Shown here piece after piece: positions 8,271 through 16,304 of a stretch of DNA of 64,000 nucleotides; position 1 is the first letter of the stretch; every line of letters begins with the position of its first letter. Origin of the DNA: Clostridiales bacterium (GTDB lineage: Bacteria; Bacillota; Clostridia; Christensenellales; UBA1242); contig DPGI01000005.1 in assembly GCA_003522085.1 (NCBI GenBank), positions 178,086-242,085 on the forward strand, written 5' to 3'. Under the pieces are notes generated by a model that saw nothing but the letters and a program-made list of their open reading frames with translations, was not told the DNA's origin and did not search any database. The position numbers and the translations under genes were made by a program.

Positions 8271-8984
8271 TTAATTTTTGTCGTAATAATTATGAGATAG
8301 GTCGTCTTTTATAAGTGATAACGCTTTTGCTTCAATTCTCGAAACATAACTGCGGGAAATGCCAAGTTTTTCAGCCAACTCTTTTTGTGTAAAAACATCT
8401 TCGCCATTAAGGCCATAACGCTTATTTAATATTTCTCTTTCACGCGGAGAAAGACGTTTGAGTGCCGTCTCGTTGATTTTTTCCATTAAAAAACTTGAAG
8501 AAACTGCATCTTCAACTTCGTCTTCGTCACTCTCTAAAATATCCATTAAAAGCACGTCGTTGCCGTCTTTGTCACATGCGAATTTGCTGTTTAGAGATAA
8601 GCAATCTTTGTGTTTTTTGTTCATTCTAATCAGCATTAAAATTTCGTTGTCAATACATTTTGACGCATATGTGGCAAGTGCTGCCCCCTTTTCATATTTA
8701 AAACTGTCAATCGCTTTGATAAGCCCTATTGCACCAACAGAAATTAAATCGTCCGCTTCTATCGAAACCGTGCCAGCATATTTTTTCACGATATGCGAAA
8801 CAAGTCTTAAATTGTGATTTATCAGTTCGCGGCGAGCCTGCATGTCTCCTTTTTCATGATAAGCCACCAAAAGTTCTCGCTCTTTTTCTTTTGATAATGG
8901 TTTTGGAAAACCTTCTGAGTTGTTAAGAAATGCAGTAAAACACCTTAACTTACTCAAAAATATCGGCAAACTTTCAAACAACAT
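8271..8984 (-). CDS. sigK: Sporulation sigma factor SigK (pro-sigma-K)
   Basis: Late mother-cell sigma factor. The 237-residue protein has sigma region 2 (NHNLRLVSHIVKKY, DDLISVGAIGLIKAIDSF, ATYASKCIDNEILM) and region 4 with the helix-turn-helix TQKELAEKLGISRSYVSRIE. About 24 hydrophobic residues precede GFPKPLS, corresponding to the pro-sequence that SpoIVFB removes in Bacillus; a spoIVFB-type gene is in this window. The frame continues 31 codons further upstream into a repeat element, so the ATG at 8984 is chosen; a weak GAGGTG lies close to it. The gene is continuous, with no skin-like element interrupting it. Confidence 0.92.
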   Translation of the reverse strand: MLFESLPIFLSKLRCFTAFLNNSEGFPKPLSKEKERELLVAYHEKGDMQARRELINHNLRLVSHIVKKYAGTVSIEADDLISVGAIGLIKAIDSFKYEKGAALATYASKCIDNEILMLIRMNKKHKDCLSLNSKFACDKDGNDVLLMDILESDEDEVEDAVSSSFLMEKINETALKRLSPREREILNKRYGLNGEDVFTQKELAEKLGISRSYVSRIEAKALSLIKDDLSHNYYDKN

Positions 8985-9042
8985 GCACCTCGCTTTGAAG
9001 TAATGTATATGTCGTATTTTGTGGAAATTTGCATGTCCAATA

Positions 9043-9267
9043 TCGTGGGGACAACCAAATTTTGAACGCGGACACACCCGCTAAACGCGGCCAACCGCTA
9101 AAATTCGGTTTTCCACCACGTGCCCCTTTCCCGCAACTTGACGCGCCCCGGGCGCTTTCGGCGTTGCATCAGGGCGCGCTAAACTGTTTTCGCCGAGCAA
9201 AGCTCTTCCCCGAAAAAGTTTATCATCGCTTATCTTTATGGATAAATAAGATAGACAAGATGTCTAA
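9043..9267 (+). repeat. 225-bp GC-rich repeat unit, copy 1
   Basis: Begins with TCGTGGGGACAACCAAAT and runs to the next copy of the same motif at 9268. It is near-identical to the two units at 21038 and 21264 (scattered substitutions, for example AAACGCGGCC against AGGCGCGGGC). It is much more GC-rich than the surrounding chromosome. Internal complementarity includes CGCGCCC with GGGCGCG. Orientation is defined by the boundary motif. No terminal inverted repeats or transposase are seen. Confidence 0.9.
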
Positions 9268-9289
9268 TCGTGGGGACAACCAAATTAAG
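9268..9289 (+). repeat. Boundary motif closing copy 1
   Basis: TCGTGGGGACAACCAAATTA, the same motif that opens each 225-bp unit, here joining the unit to the hairpin array. Identical junction sequence is found at 21489. Confidence 0.85.
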
Positions 9290-9471
9290 GTCACCTGCGG
9301 TGACATGATGGCTGACTACGTCGGCATGATAGCACTCAAAGTGTGCATGATGGTCGCTAACGCGACATGATGGCGCACTGCGTGCGCATGATAGTCACTT
9401 ATGTGACATGATAGTTGACTACGTCAACATGATGGTGTTCTTCGCACACATGATGGCACGCTGGCGCGTGC
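9290..9471 (+). repeat. Array A of nine short hairpins with different stems
   Basis: Nine units of about 20-21 bp. Each is a 5-6 bp stem, a 3-4 nt loop (TGC, TAC, TAAC, TTAT and similar) and the returning stem, followed by the constant linker ATGATG or ATGATA. Stems in order: GTCACC, GCTGAC, GCACTC, GTCGC, GCGCAC, GTCAC, GTTGAC, GTGTTC, GCACGC. Six are perfect, one has a single T-G wobble, two have one mismatch. Stem sequence changes on both arms together, so pairing rather than sequence is preserved. Confidence 0.85.
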
Positions 9472-9474
9472 ATA

Positions 9475-9545
9475 GCGGTTGGATTTAAAAAGCAGTTTGA
9501 TTTTAAAAACGTAGTTGAATTTTAAAAAGCGATTAGATTGTAAAG
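9475..9545 (+). repeat. Four degenerate 17-19 bp tandem repeats
   Basis: Copies start at 9475, 9492, 9510 and 9529 and follow the pattern GCGGTTGGATTTTAAAAA with substitutions. They directly follow the hairpin array and are absent after array B. Confidence 0.6.
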
Positions 9546-9560
9546 TATGCAACATTAAAT

Positions 9561-9590
9561 AAAAAAGCGGCGGGCAAAGGCTCGTCGCTT
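9561..9590 (-). terminator. ftsY operon terminator
   Basis: Stem AGCGACGAGC/GCCCGCCGCT with two mismatches and a T6 tail on the minus strand, 20 bp after the ftsY stop codon. Confidence 0.7.
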
Positions 9591-9609
9591 AGGTCATTAA
9601 ATTTATTTT

Positions 9610-10506
9610 CTAAAACATTTCGTCTATAAAATTTTTTGCATCGAATTTTTCGATATCATCAATTCCCTCGCCTGTTCCTATAAACACAACTGGTTTTTGA
9701 AGTTCTTTTTCAATAGCAAAAACTACTCCGCCTTTCGCTGTTCCGTCAAGTTTGGTGAGCACAATTCCGTCGATTGGCACAAACTCGTTGAATGCAGTGA
9801 TTTGCGAAAGTGCATTTTGTCCTGTTGTTGCATCTAACACTATGAGCGACAATTTTTGCGCTTCCGGATACTCGCGGTCGATGACTTTGTTTATTTTTTT
9901 AAGTTCTTCCATCAGATTTGTTTTTGTGTGCAATCTTCCCGCAGTGTCGACAATAAGCACATCCGTGTTTTTCGCTTTTGCAGATGCAATTCCGTCAAAC
10001 ACAACGGCGGCAGCGTCAGCACCTTCCGCGTGTTTAATTATGCGTGTTTTGCTGCGATCCGCCCAAAGCGAAAGTTGCTCGCTGGCGGCGGCTCTGAAAG
10101 TATCGCCGGCAACCAAAGTTACTGACTTTTTTTCATTTGAAAAGAACTTTGCAAGTTTGCCGATTGTTGTGGTTTTACCCACACCATTTACGCCAATTAC
10201 TGTGATTACAAGCGGATAAGTAAATTCGATTTTTGGCGCACTGTCAAGACTTTCGGCAAGTATACTTTTAAGCGCTTTTTTAACTTCATCCGCTGTGCGA
10301 ATCTTGTTTTTGCGAGCGTAAACGCGAAGATCGTCGACGATTTCCATTGCTGTGCGAACGCCCATGTCGCAAGAAATCAAAATATCAGTTAAATCATCAT
10401 AAAAATCATCGTCAAGTTCGCCATGACTGAGCAAAGAATCAAGTTTGCGCGCAAATGCTTCACGCGTTTTTCTGAGTGCTGCGGCAATTTTTTTAAAAAA
10501 TCCCAT
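9610..10506 (-). CDS. ftsY: Signal recognition particle receptor FtsY
   Basis: SRP receptor GTPase that docks SRP-ribosome complexes at the membrane. The 298-residue protein has the N domain (residues 1-90) and the G domain with G1 GVNGVGKTT (105-113), the DTFRAAA insertion, DTAGR and TKLDGTAKGG. The long acidic A domain of E. coli FtsY is absent, as is usual in Firmicutes; a short amphipathic N-terminus (MGFFKKIAAAL) could bind the membrane. The start codon overlaps the smc stop (TAATG). Last gene of the plsX-rnc-smc-ftsY cluster. Confidence 0.96.
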   Translation of the reverse strand: MGFFKKIAAALRKTREAFARKLDSLLSHGELDDDFYDDLTDILISCDMGVRTAMEIVDDLRVYARKNKIRTADEVKKALKSILAESLDSAPKIEFTYPLVITVIGVNGVGKTTTIGKLAKFFSNEKKSVTLVAGDTFRAAASEQLSLWADRSKTRIIKHAEGADAAAVVFDGIASAKAKNTDVLIVDTAGRLHTKTNLMEELKKINKVIDREYPEAQKLSLIVLDATTGQNALSQITAFNEFVPIDGIVLTKLDGTAKGGVVFAIEKELQKPVVFIGTGEGIDDIEKFDAKNFIDEMF

Positions 10507-13500
10507 TAGTTCACCTCGGCTTGTTTAATAGCATCTGAAAGTTTGACAGAAACAACCTTGCTTATACCTTTTTCTTCCATTGTTACGCCAAACAACGATT
10601 CTGCATATTCCATTGTTGGCTTTTTGTGAGTTATAAGTATAAACTGAGTTGAATCAGACAACTTTTTAAGATATTTGTCAACAATTTCAACGTTTGAGTC
10701 GTCGAGTGCGGCTTCTACTTCGTCAAACAAGCAGAATGGAAGTGGTTTAATACGCAAAATTGCGAATATGAGCGCCATTGCTGTGAGCGACTTCTCTCCA
10801 CCTGAATAAAGCGACATGTTTTGAATTTTCTTTCCCGGAGGTTGAACAAAGATTTCTACCCCGCTTTCGAGTGGGTGCTCTTCGTCAACAAGTTCAAGTT
10901 TGGCATTTCCGCCGCCAAAAAGCTCTCTGAAAGTGATTTTGAAGCTTTCGCCTATTTTGTTGAGCTCGGTCAAGAACTTTTCAACCATGATTGACGAAAG
11001 ATCTTTGATGATTTTTGTCAAATCTTCTTCCGCCTTTTTAAGGTCGTCAGATTGCGCTGTGAGTGTGTTGTATCTTTCTAAGAGCGCCGAGCAATCTTCA
11101 ATTGCATTGACGTTGATTGGGCCAAGTGCGTTGATTGCTTTTTTGATGCGTGCAATTTCTGGCATTGCAACTTTTATGTCAAAGTCTGGACGTTTAAGGT
11201 CAAGGCAGTCATTGTATGAAAGTGAGTATTCTTCGTAAATGCGCTCTTGCATTGTTTCAATGTCGGTGTCGATTTTTGAAAGGTTCATCTCCTCTCTAAA
11301 CTTTTTATCGTTTATGCGGCTGATGTCTTCCATAAGTGACGCTTTCTTTGAATCGAGAATGCGGATTTGTGCTGAAATGTCAGTTTTGTCTTCTTCCGTT
11401 TTCTTTTGTTTTTCGGTTAAAACTTTGAGTTCGGCTTTTGCTTCGCTGGCAGGTGCTGATGCTAATTTTTCTTTGATCATCGCTTCTGCGGCTGCGATAA
11501 ACTTGTTGTTATCTTCGATGTGAAGAGCAATAAGACGAAGATTTTCGTTTTGTGTGCCGATTTCGTTTTCTAAGCGCAACAACTCATTTTTAACTGAATC
11601 GATGTTGGCTTTTGCCGATGCAAGTTCAACCTTAACTGTGGTCAGATTTGCACTGAGACTGTCACGTTTTACGCGCAAAGTTTCTGACAATTTGCGGCGT
11701 TGATTCATCACTTCGTTGGCGTCTGTTTCGTTGCCTGAAAGTGCGCTTTTCATGAGCGATGATTTTTCATATTCGGCTGAAACCAACTGCAATTTGTTTG
11801 AAACAGTTTGCTTTTCCATTTCAAGCAATTTGACATCGTCGGAAAGCGTGTTTAACGAGTCTTTTAAACTGTCAAGTTTTGTTTTTGCGGCTGAAAGTTC
11901 AAGCGAAAGTGTTGAAAGTGCTAATGAAGTTGAATCAAATTTGTCGCGTTCAAGTTTAAATTCTTCTTCCAACAAACGTTTTTGCGATTCAGCGTTTTTA
12001 AGGAATGAAGAAAGGTTTTCAACTTCTTTTTTAAGCGTTTCAATTTCGCGTTCGCGGCTCATGATGCCGACTGCTTCGCTTTTCTTGCTTCCACCTGTGA
12101 TTGAACCTTGTGGATTTATTACGTCGCCTTCAAGTGAGACGATTTTGTAGGTGTAGCCAGATTTTTTTGAAATTTCGATTGCGTCAATGAGTTTTTCTAC
12201 GATTATTGTTCCGCCAAGCAAGCCAGAAATTACATTGTCGATTTTGCTGTCATATTTGATAAGGTCGCTGGCAATTCCAATGTAACCTTTTGATGATGAG
12301 ATTGCACGGACGTCAACGCTGCGACGCTTCATTGACGAGATTGGCAAGAAGGTTGCACGGCCAAAGTTGTTGGCTTTTAAGTAATCTACAAGTTCTTTCG
12401 CCCCTGTTTCGTCAAAAGTTACGATGTTTTGGACTGAATTGCCAAGAGCAACTTCGATTGCAGTTTCAAGATTTTCAGGAACTTTTATAAGAGACGCTAC
12501 AACGCCGACGATGTTTTTTGAAAGCGCTGAGCCTTGTGATGAGAGTTTTAAAAGTTTTTTAACCGCATAGTTGTAGCCTTCAAACTCTGCTTGCATTTCG
12601 GTGAGAAGTTTGAGTCTGTTTTCATAGACTTTAAGTTCGGTTGTTTTGTTTTGTTTGTTTGATTCAAAATCTTGAAGTTGACGTGAAAGCGCACTCACCT
12701 TTCCGGCGCGAGTTGCACGTTCATCTTCGAGTGATTTTGCTCTGCCTTCTTTTATGCTGATTTCAGTTTCGAGAGCATTTATAACGCGCTCTAATTCCGT
12801 CTTTTTAGCGTGCGATTCTTCTGTTTGCTTTGAGATGTTGTCAAGGTTTGTTGAAAGCAGCTCTTTTTCGGTCAAATATTTTGACATATTGCTTTTAACA
12901 TCAGAAAGTGAACCAAGGGTTTGAATGAATTCTTCTTGCGATTTTCCTGCTTCAATTTCGGTTATTTCAAGCTCGTGGGCTGCAGCTGCGTAGCTTTGTG
13001 AGAGTTCGTCAAAACTTTTTTCCAAACTTGCGTATTTTTCTTGCAACTGGGCAAGTTCGGCAAGTTTTTTCTCACGCATTTGCGATGAAAGTTCAAGCAT
13101 TTTATTTGCATTTGTTTCGTCAAGATTGAGACGGTCGTTTTCTTTTTGTGTCAAAATTACACGTTCACGCGCAAGACGGCTTTCACCTTCTTGTTTTTCA
13201 AGATTTACTGTAAGTTCAAGGATTTTTGCGTTGAGTTTTGACAGTTCTAAGTCAAAATTTGTAAGACGAGTCATCGCTTCGTCATAGCCGGTTGTGGCTG
13301 TTTGAAGTTCGTCATTTCGAAGCGCAAGTTCTTCGCCAATCGCATCAAGTTTTTCACGGATTTTGGCTTTGAAATCGTTTGCGTTTTCGTATTGATAAAT
13401 ATAGGCGTTGACTTCTAAATCTTTAAGGTCTGCCTTATAGTCAAGATATTTGCGCGCATTTTCTGCTTGGCGCTTTAATGGACCCATTTGACGGTCGATT

Positions 13501-14090
13501 TCTTGAATGATGTCGCCCACTCTTTCAAGGTTTGTCCTTGCAGTTTCAAGTTTGCGTTCGGCATCAGTCTTTTCTTTTTTGTATTTTGCAATTCCTGCCG
13601 CATCTTCAAACATACCACGGCGGCTTTCAGGTTTTGACTCGACAATTTCAGTGATTTTGCCTTGTCCGATAATCGAATACCCGCTTTTGCCAAGACCGCT
13701 GTTGTAAAGGACATTGTTGATGTCACGAAGCAAGCATGTGTTGTGATTTATAAGATATTCGCTTTCGCCTGAACGATAAAGTTTTCTTGTTATGATAAGT
13801 TCGTCATAATCAAAATCAAAATAGCGAGTTGAATTGTCAAAATAAAGCGATACTTCGCAATATGAAAGGCTTTTACGCTTTTCTGTTCCATTAAAAATCA
13901 CGTCTTGCATGCTGTCAGCACGAAGATCTTTTACTTTTTGCTCACCTAAAACCCAACGAATGGCGTCGGCAACATTACTTTTTCCGCAGCCGTTTGGGCC
14001 TACGATTGCAGTGAAACCATCATTGAATTCAATCACTGTTTTGTCGGCGAATGATTTAAACCCCGCCATTTCAATTTTCTTTAAAATCAT
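10506..14090 (-). CDS. smc: Chromosome segregation protein SMC
   Basis: 1194-residue SMC ATPase, core of the condensin complex with ScpA and ScpB (genes at 33.1-34.5 kb). Walker A GPNGCGKSN is near residue 32. Two long coiled coils flank a central glycine-containing hinge. The signature LYSGGEKSL and Walker B CLFDEVEAALDD lie near the C-terminus. A ribosome binding site AAAGGGAAG precedes the ATG. Full length for the family. Many antisense frames inside it are shadows. Confidence 0.97.
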   Translation of the reverse strand: MILKKIEMAGFKSFADKTVIEFNDGFTAIVGPNGCGKSNVADAIRWVLGEQKVKDLRADSMQDVIFNGTEKRKSLSYCEVSLYFDNSTRYFDFDYDELIITRKLYRSGESEYLINHNTCLLRDINNVLYNSGLGKSGYSIIGQGKITEIVESKPESRRGMFEDAAGIAKYKKEKTDAERKLETARTNLERVGDIIQEIDRQMGPLKRQAENARKYLDYKADLKDLEVNAYIYQYENANDFKAKIREKLDAIGEELALRNDELQTATTGYDEAMTRLTNFDLELSKLNAKILELTVNLEKQEGESRLARERVILTQKENDRLNLDETNANKMLELSSQMREKKLAELAQLQEKYASLEKSFDELSQSYAAAAHELEITEIEAGKSQEEFIQTLGSLSDVKSNMSKYLTEKELLSTNLDNISKQTEESHAKKTELERVINALETEISIKEGRAKSLEDERATRAGKVSALSRQLQDFESNKQNKTTELKVYENRLKLLTEMQAEFEGYNYAVKKLLKLSSQGSALSKNIVGVVASLIKVPENLETAIEVALGNSVQNIVTFDETGAKELVDYLKANNFGRATFLPISSMKRRSVDVRAISSSKGYIGIASDLIKYDSKIDNVISGLLGGTIIVEKLIDAIEISKKSGYTYKIVSLEGDVINPQGSITGGSKKSEAVGIMSREREIETLKKEVENLSSFLKNAESQKRLLEEEFKLERDKFDSTSLALSTLSLELSAAKTKLDSLKDSLNTLSDDVKLLEMEKQTVSNKLQLVSAEYEKSSLMKSALSGNETDANEVMNQRRKLSETLRVKRDSLSANLTTVKVELASAKANIDSVKNELLRLENEIGTQNENLRLIALHIEDNNKFIAAAEAMIKEKLASAPASEAKAELKVLTEKQKKTEEDKTDISAQIRILDSKKASLMEDISRINDKKFREEMNLSKIDTDIETMQERIYEEYSLSYNDCLDLKRPDFDIKVAMPEIARIKKAINALGPINVNAIEDCSALLERYNTLTAQSDDLKKAEEDLTKIIKDLSSIMVEKFLTELNKIGESFKITFRELFGGGNAKLELVDEEHPLESGVEIFVQPPGKKIQNMSLYSGGEKSLTAMALIFAILRIKPLPFCLFDEVEAALDDSNVEIVDKYLKKLSDSTQFILITHKKPTMEYAESLFGVTMEEKGISKVVSVKLSDAIKQAEVN

Positions 14091-14107
14091 GTGTGTCTTC
14101 CCTTTTG

Positions 14108-14734
14108 TTATTCCTTAAAAAGCACTTTGATTGCCTTTTGTGCGCACGCTTGTTCGGCGCTTTGTTTATCTAAGCCTTCGGCCGATGCAATCAAGTCTTC
14201 GTCCATGTAAAATGATGCCGAAAAACCGCTTTCAGTTTTTGTTGTCAAATACTTCATTGCACATTTGAAGCCTGCTTGAACAAGCTCTTGCAAACGCGAT
14301 TTATAGTTTGTGTCTTGCACCGACGCATAGCCGTCAAGATGGAAATTTCTCTCGATAAAGGCCTTCGCATTTTCAAGACCGCTGTCGAGATAAATTGCCG
14401 CGATTATCGCTTCTATCATGTCTGCCTTGACCGCTTTTGGAATCGTTTTGCCCATACTTTTGCCTGTGATTGCAAACTTTTCAAGGCCAAGTGATTCAAA
14501 AACTTCGTCAAGATAGTTTTCTGAAACAAAGTGGCTGCGCAAAACTGTGAGTTGACCTTCGTTTAGCGTGGTGTTTTTAAAAAGCCAATCCCCTACTAAA
14601 AAATCCAATATGCTGTCGCCTAAATATTCAAGTCGTTCGTAATTTTCGGCAGACTTTGAAGAGTGCGTCAGGGCGCGTTTAAGCAAATTGGCATTTTTGA
14701 ATTTGTGATTTAATATTTGCTCAATTTCCTGCAT
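14108..14734 (-). CDS. rnc: Ribonuclease III
   Basis: Double-stranded-RNA endonuclease for rRNA and mRNA processing. The 208-residue protein has the catalytic signature ERLEYLGDSILDFLV and the downstream Glu-containing helix (AVKADMIEAIIAAIYLDSG). A C-terminal dsRNA-binding domain starts near DTNYKSRLQELVQ. The frame opens at 14770, but the ATG at 14734 sits 5 nt behind GGGGTGG and aligns with family N-termini, so it overlaps the plsX end by 14 bp. acpP, usually between plsX and rnc, is absent. Confidence 0.95.
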   Translation of the reverse strand: MQEIEQILNHKFKNANLLKRALTHSSKSAENYERLEYLGDSILDFLVGDWLFKNTTLNEGQLTVLRSHFVSENYLDEVFESLGLEKFAITGKSMGKTIPKAVKADMIEAIIAAIYLDSGLENAKAFIERNFHLDGYASVQDTNYKSRLQELVQAGFKCAMKYLTTKTESGFSASFYMDEDLIASAEGLDKQSAEQACAQKAIKVLFKE

Positions 14735-15743
14735 TTTCCACCCCGTTTGTTTTTGCAAGCAAAGTTTCAATTTTTTCGATCAGTTTGTTTTCATGCAACA
14801 AAATTGCTTGGTCGATTGATGATGAAATGTTTATGCGTGATGATGAACCGTGATTTTTCATAACAAGTTTTTTGCAACCCAAGAATGGAGAGCCGCCATG
14901 CTTGCCAAGAACGTCCATTCTGTTTTTGAGTTCTTTGAATGTCTTTCTCATGAAAAGTGCGCCAATTTTGCTTGAAAGATGCGATTTTATCGAGTGTTTA
15001 AGCAGTGATAAAACTGCTGCAACTGCGCCTTCTGAGCCTTTTAAAAGCACGTTGCCGGCAAAGCCTTCGGAAACCATAACATCTACGTTGCCCGACATGT
15101 ATTCACGTGCTTCGACATTGCCGATAAAATTGACTGAGCTTGCTTTTATAAGCGGAAACGCTTCTTTTGTAAGTTCGTTGCCCTTGTGGTCTTCTGTTCC
15201 ATTTGAAAGAAGCCCTACTCTTGGAGCATCAACTCCGTATAAAATTGAATAATACGCACTGCCCATAAGTGCGAAATGTTGAAGATTGATTGGCTTGCAA
15301 TCAACGTTTGCTCCGCAGTCTATAAGTAAAACGTCTTTGTTTGAAAGCTTTGTAGGCAGAATTGGAGCAAGTGCAGGACGGCTGATGCCTTTGATTCTTC
15401 CGATTTTCATGATTGCGCCTGTCAAAATGGCTCCTGTTGAGCCAGCAGAAACGAGGGCGATTACGTCGTCGTTTTCTTTTAAAACATCAAACGCTTTAAC
15501 AAGCGAAGAGTTTGTTTTGCTGCGAATTGCAAGTGTTGGCGTGTCATCGTTTGTAATTACATCTGGGGCATGAAGGATTTGAACTCTGCCTTCTCCTCTG
15601 CCATTTAAAAGTTTAGTGATAATTTTTTCATCACCACAAAGAATAAGTTGCAAGTCAGGGTGTTTTTCAAGGGCAAGCACTGCGCCTTCAACTATTTCTT
15701 TTGGAGCATTATCCCCACCAAAAGCATCAACTACAATTTTCAT
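14721..15743 (-). CDS. plsX: Phosphate acyltransferase PlsX
   Basis: Converts acyl-ACP to acyl-phosphate for phospholipid synthesis (with PlsY). The 340-residue protein has the N-terminal DAFGGDNAPKEIVEGA, SAGSTGAILTGA, and the C-terminal LLGCKKLVMKNHGSS. A strong CTAGGAGAG ribosome binding site lies upstream. It precedes rnc with overlapping ends, which suggests coupled translation. A small palindrome just upstream could be an operator. Confidence 0.96.
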   Translation of the reverse strand: MKIVVDAFGGDNAPKEIVEGAVLALEKHPDLQLILCGDEKIITKLLNGRGEGRVQILHAPDVITNDDTPTLAIRSKTNSSLVKAFDVLKENDDVIALVSAGSTGAILTGAIMKIGRIKGISRPALAPILPTKLSNKDVLLIDCGANVDCKPINLQHFALMGSAYYSILYGVDAPRVGLLSNGTEDHKGNELTKEAFPLIKASSVNFIGNVEAREYMSGNVDVMVSEGFAGNVLLKGSEGAVAAVLSLLKHSIKSHLSSKIGALFMRKTFKELKNRMDVLGKHGGSPFLGCKKLVMKNHGSSSRINISSSIDQAILLHENKLIEKIETLLAKTNGVENAGN

Positions 15744-15758
15744 ATTTTCTCTCCTAGA

Positions 15759-15777
15759 TTAAGCGTTTTAGGCTTAA
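15759..15777. promoter_or_regulatory. Palindrome upstream of plsX, possible operator
   Basis: TTAAGC-7 nt-GCTTAA, a perfect 6-bp inverted repeat lying immediately before the plsX ribosome binding site. Another imperfect dyad (AGATAA/TTATCT) lies about 100 bp upstream. It does not match the FapR consensus TTAGTACCTAGTACTAA well, so the binder is unknown. Confidence 0.3.
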
Positions 15778-15934
15778 CAAAAACTTAGTTAAAATTTTGC
15801 TTAAAACACGATTTTAAAACCTAATTTAGTGCTTGAATTAAAGAATGATTTAATGTGCAATTTAGATAAACACAAGTGTTATCTAATCACACGGGTAATA
15901 TTAAATAATTACGACTTTTATTTTATCAAATTAA

Positions 15935-15961
15935 ATAAAAAAAGGCAACTTAATTGCTGCC
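15935..15961 (-). terminator. rpmF terminator
   Basis: Stem GGCAGC/GTTGCC with one G-T pair and a T7 tail on the minus strand, 64 bp after the rpmF stop. It separates rpmF from plsX, so plsX probably has its own promoter in 15760-15930. Confidence 0.75.
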
Positions 15962-16024
15962 TATTTTTTAAGTATAAATTTTAGTATGTATTATGCCATA
16001 CATAATACTACATATTGTGGATTT

Positions 16025-16219
16025 TTACTTTGTTTTCTTTTTATCCACTACGATTACAGTTTCGTTTTTGTATGTTCCGCACTTCTTGCAAGCAGTGTGT
16101 GGTGCTTTAAGTTCGTGGCATTGTGGGCATTCAACTAATGTTGGAGCAGTTGCCTTAAAGTTTGCGGAATTTCTTGAGTTTCTTCTTGCTTTTGAAACTT
16201 TCCCCTTTGGAACAGCCAT
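16025..16219 (-). CDS. rpmF: 50S ribosomal protein L32
   Basis: 64-residue ribosomal protein of the large subunit. Begins MAVPKGKVSKARRNSR and contains a four-cysteine zinc ribbon (CPQC near residue 35, CKKC near residue 48). Excellent ribosome binding site AAGGAGG seven bases before ATG. It has its own consensus promoter and terminator. Confidence 0.98.
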   Translation of the reverse strand: MAVPKGKVSKARRNSRNSANFKATAPTLVECPQCHELKAPHTACKKCGTYKNETVIVVDKKKTK

Positions 16220-16252
16220 GATATCCTCCTTACGATTTTACAATTCTTTTCA

Positions 16253-16281
16253 ATTATATTGATTTTATAGTTTGTTGTCAA
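16253..16281 (-). promoter_or_regulatory. rpmF promoter (consensus)
   Basis: TTGACA (16276-16281), 17-bp spacer, TATAAT (16253-16258). Leader of about 28 nt with AAGGAGG, in contrast to the leaderless promoters elsewhere in the window. Confidence 0.85.
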
Positions 16282-16304
16282 GTGATTTGTTTGTTTTTAT
16301 GATT

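Larger units (their letters stand above)
8985..9609. other. Intergenic region filled by repeat module A
   Basis: The 625 bp between sigK and ftsY carry no convincing gene. From left to right they hold the sigK upstream region, one 225-bp GC-rich unit, a short boundary motif, nine short hairpins, four degenerate 18-bp repeats, and the ftsY terminator. Open frames in the GC-rich part are treated as non-coding. Confidence 0.75.

Noticed and set aside
8271..8984. sigK interrupted by a skin element
   Set aside because: The gene is continuous from region 2 to region 4 with no insertion or recombinase gene.
8985..9077. 31-codon N-terminal extension of SigK
   Set aside because: It reads into the GC-rich repeat unit (CPRSKFGCPHD appears in other copies too) and SigK proteins align from the ATG at 8984.
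9029..9370. Open frames on both strands of the 225-bp units (113 aa at 9029, 68 aa and 79 aa near 21013-21316)
   Set aside because: They lack ribosome binding sites, are not kept in the same length between copies, and cover direct repeats; high GC alone opens long frames.
9300..9370. Repeat protein encoded by the hairpin array (7-codon period)
   Set aside because: Unit lengths of 20-22 bp break the frame, and stops occur within a few units.
9290..9609. CRISPR array
   Set aside because: The constant element is only about 6 nt and the variable element is a palindrome of 14-16 nt; no cas genes are near.
11716..12150. 144-aa plus-strand frame inside smc, and other antisense frames in smc, mutS, pnp and ftsK
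   Set aside because: They are shadows of strongly supported genes; composition mirrors the sense codons.
15744..15930. FapR operator upstream of plsX
   Set aside because: Sequences such as TTTAGTGCTTGAATTAAAG have the wrong spacing and poor half-sites.
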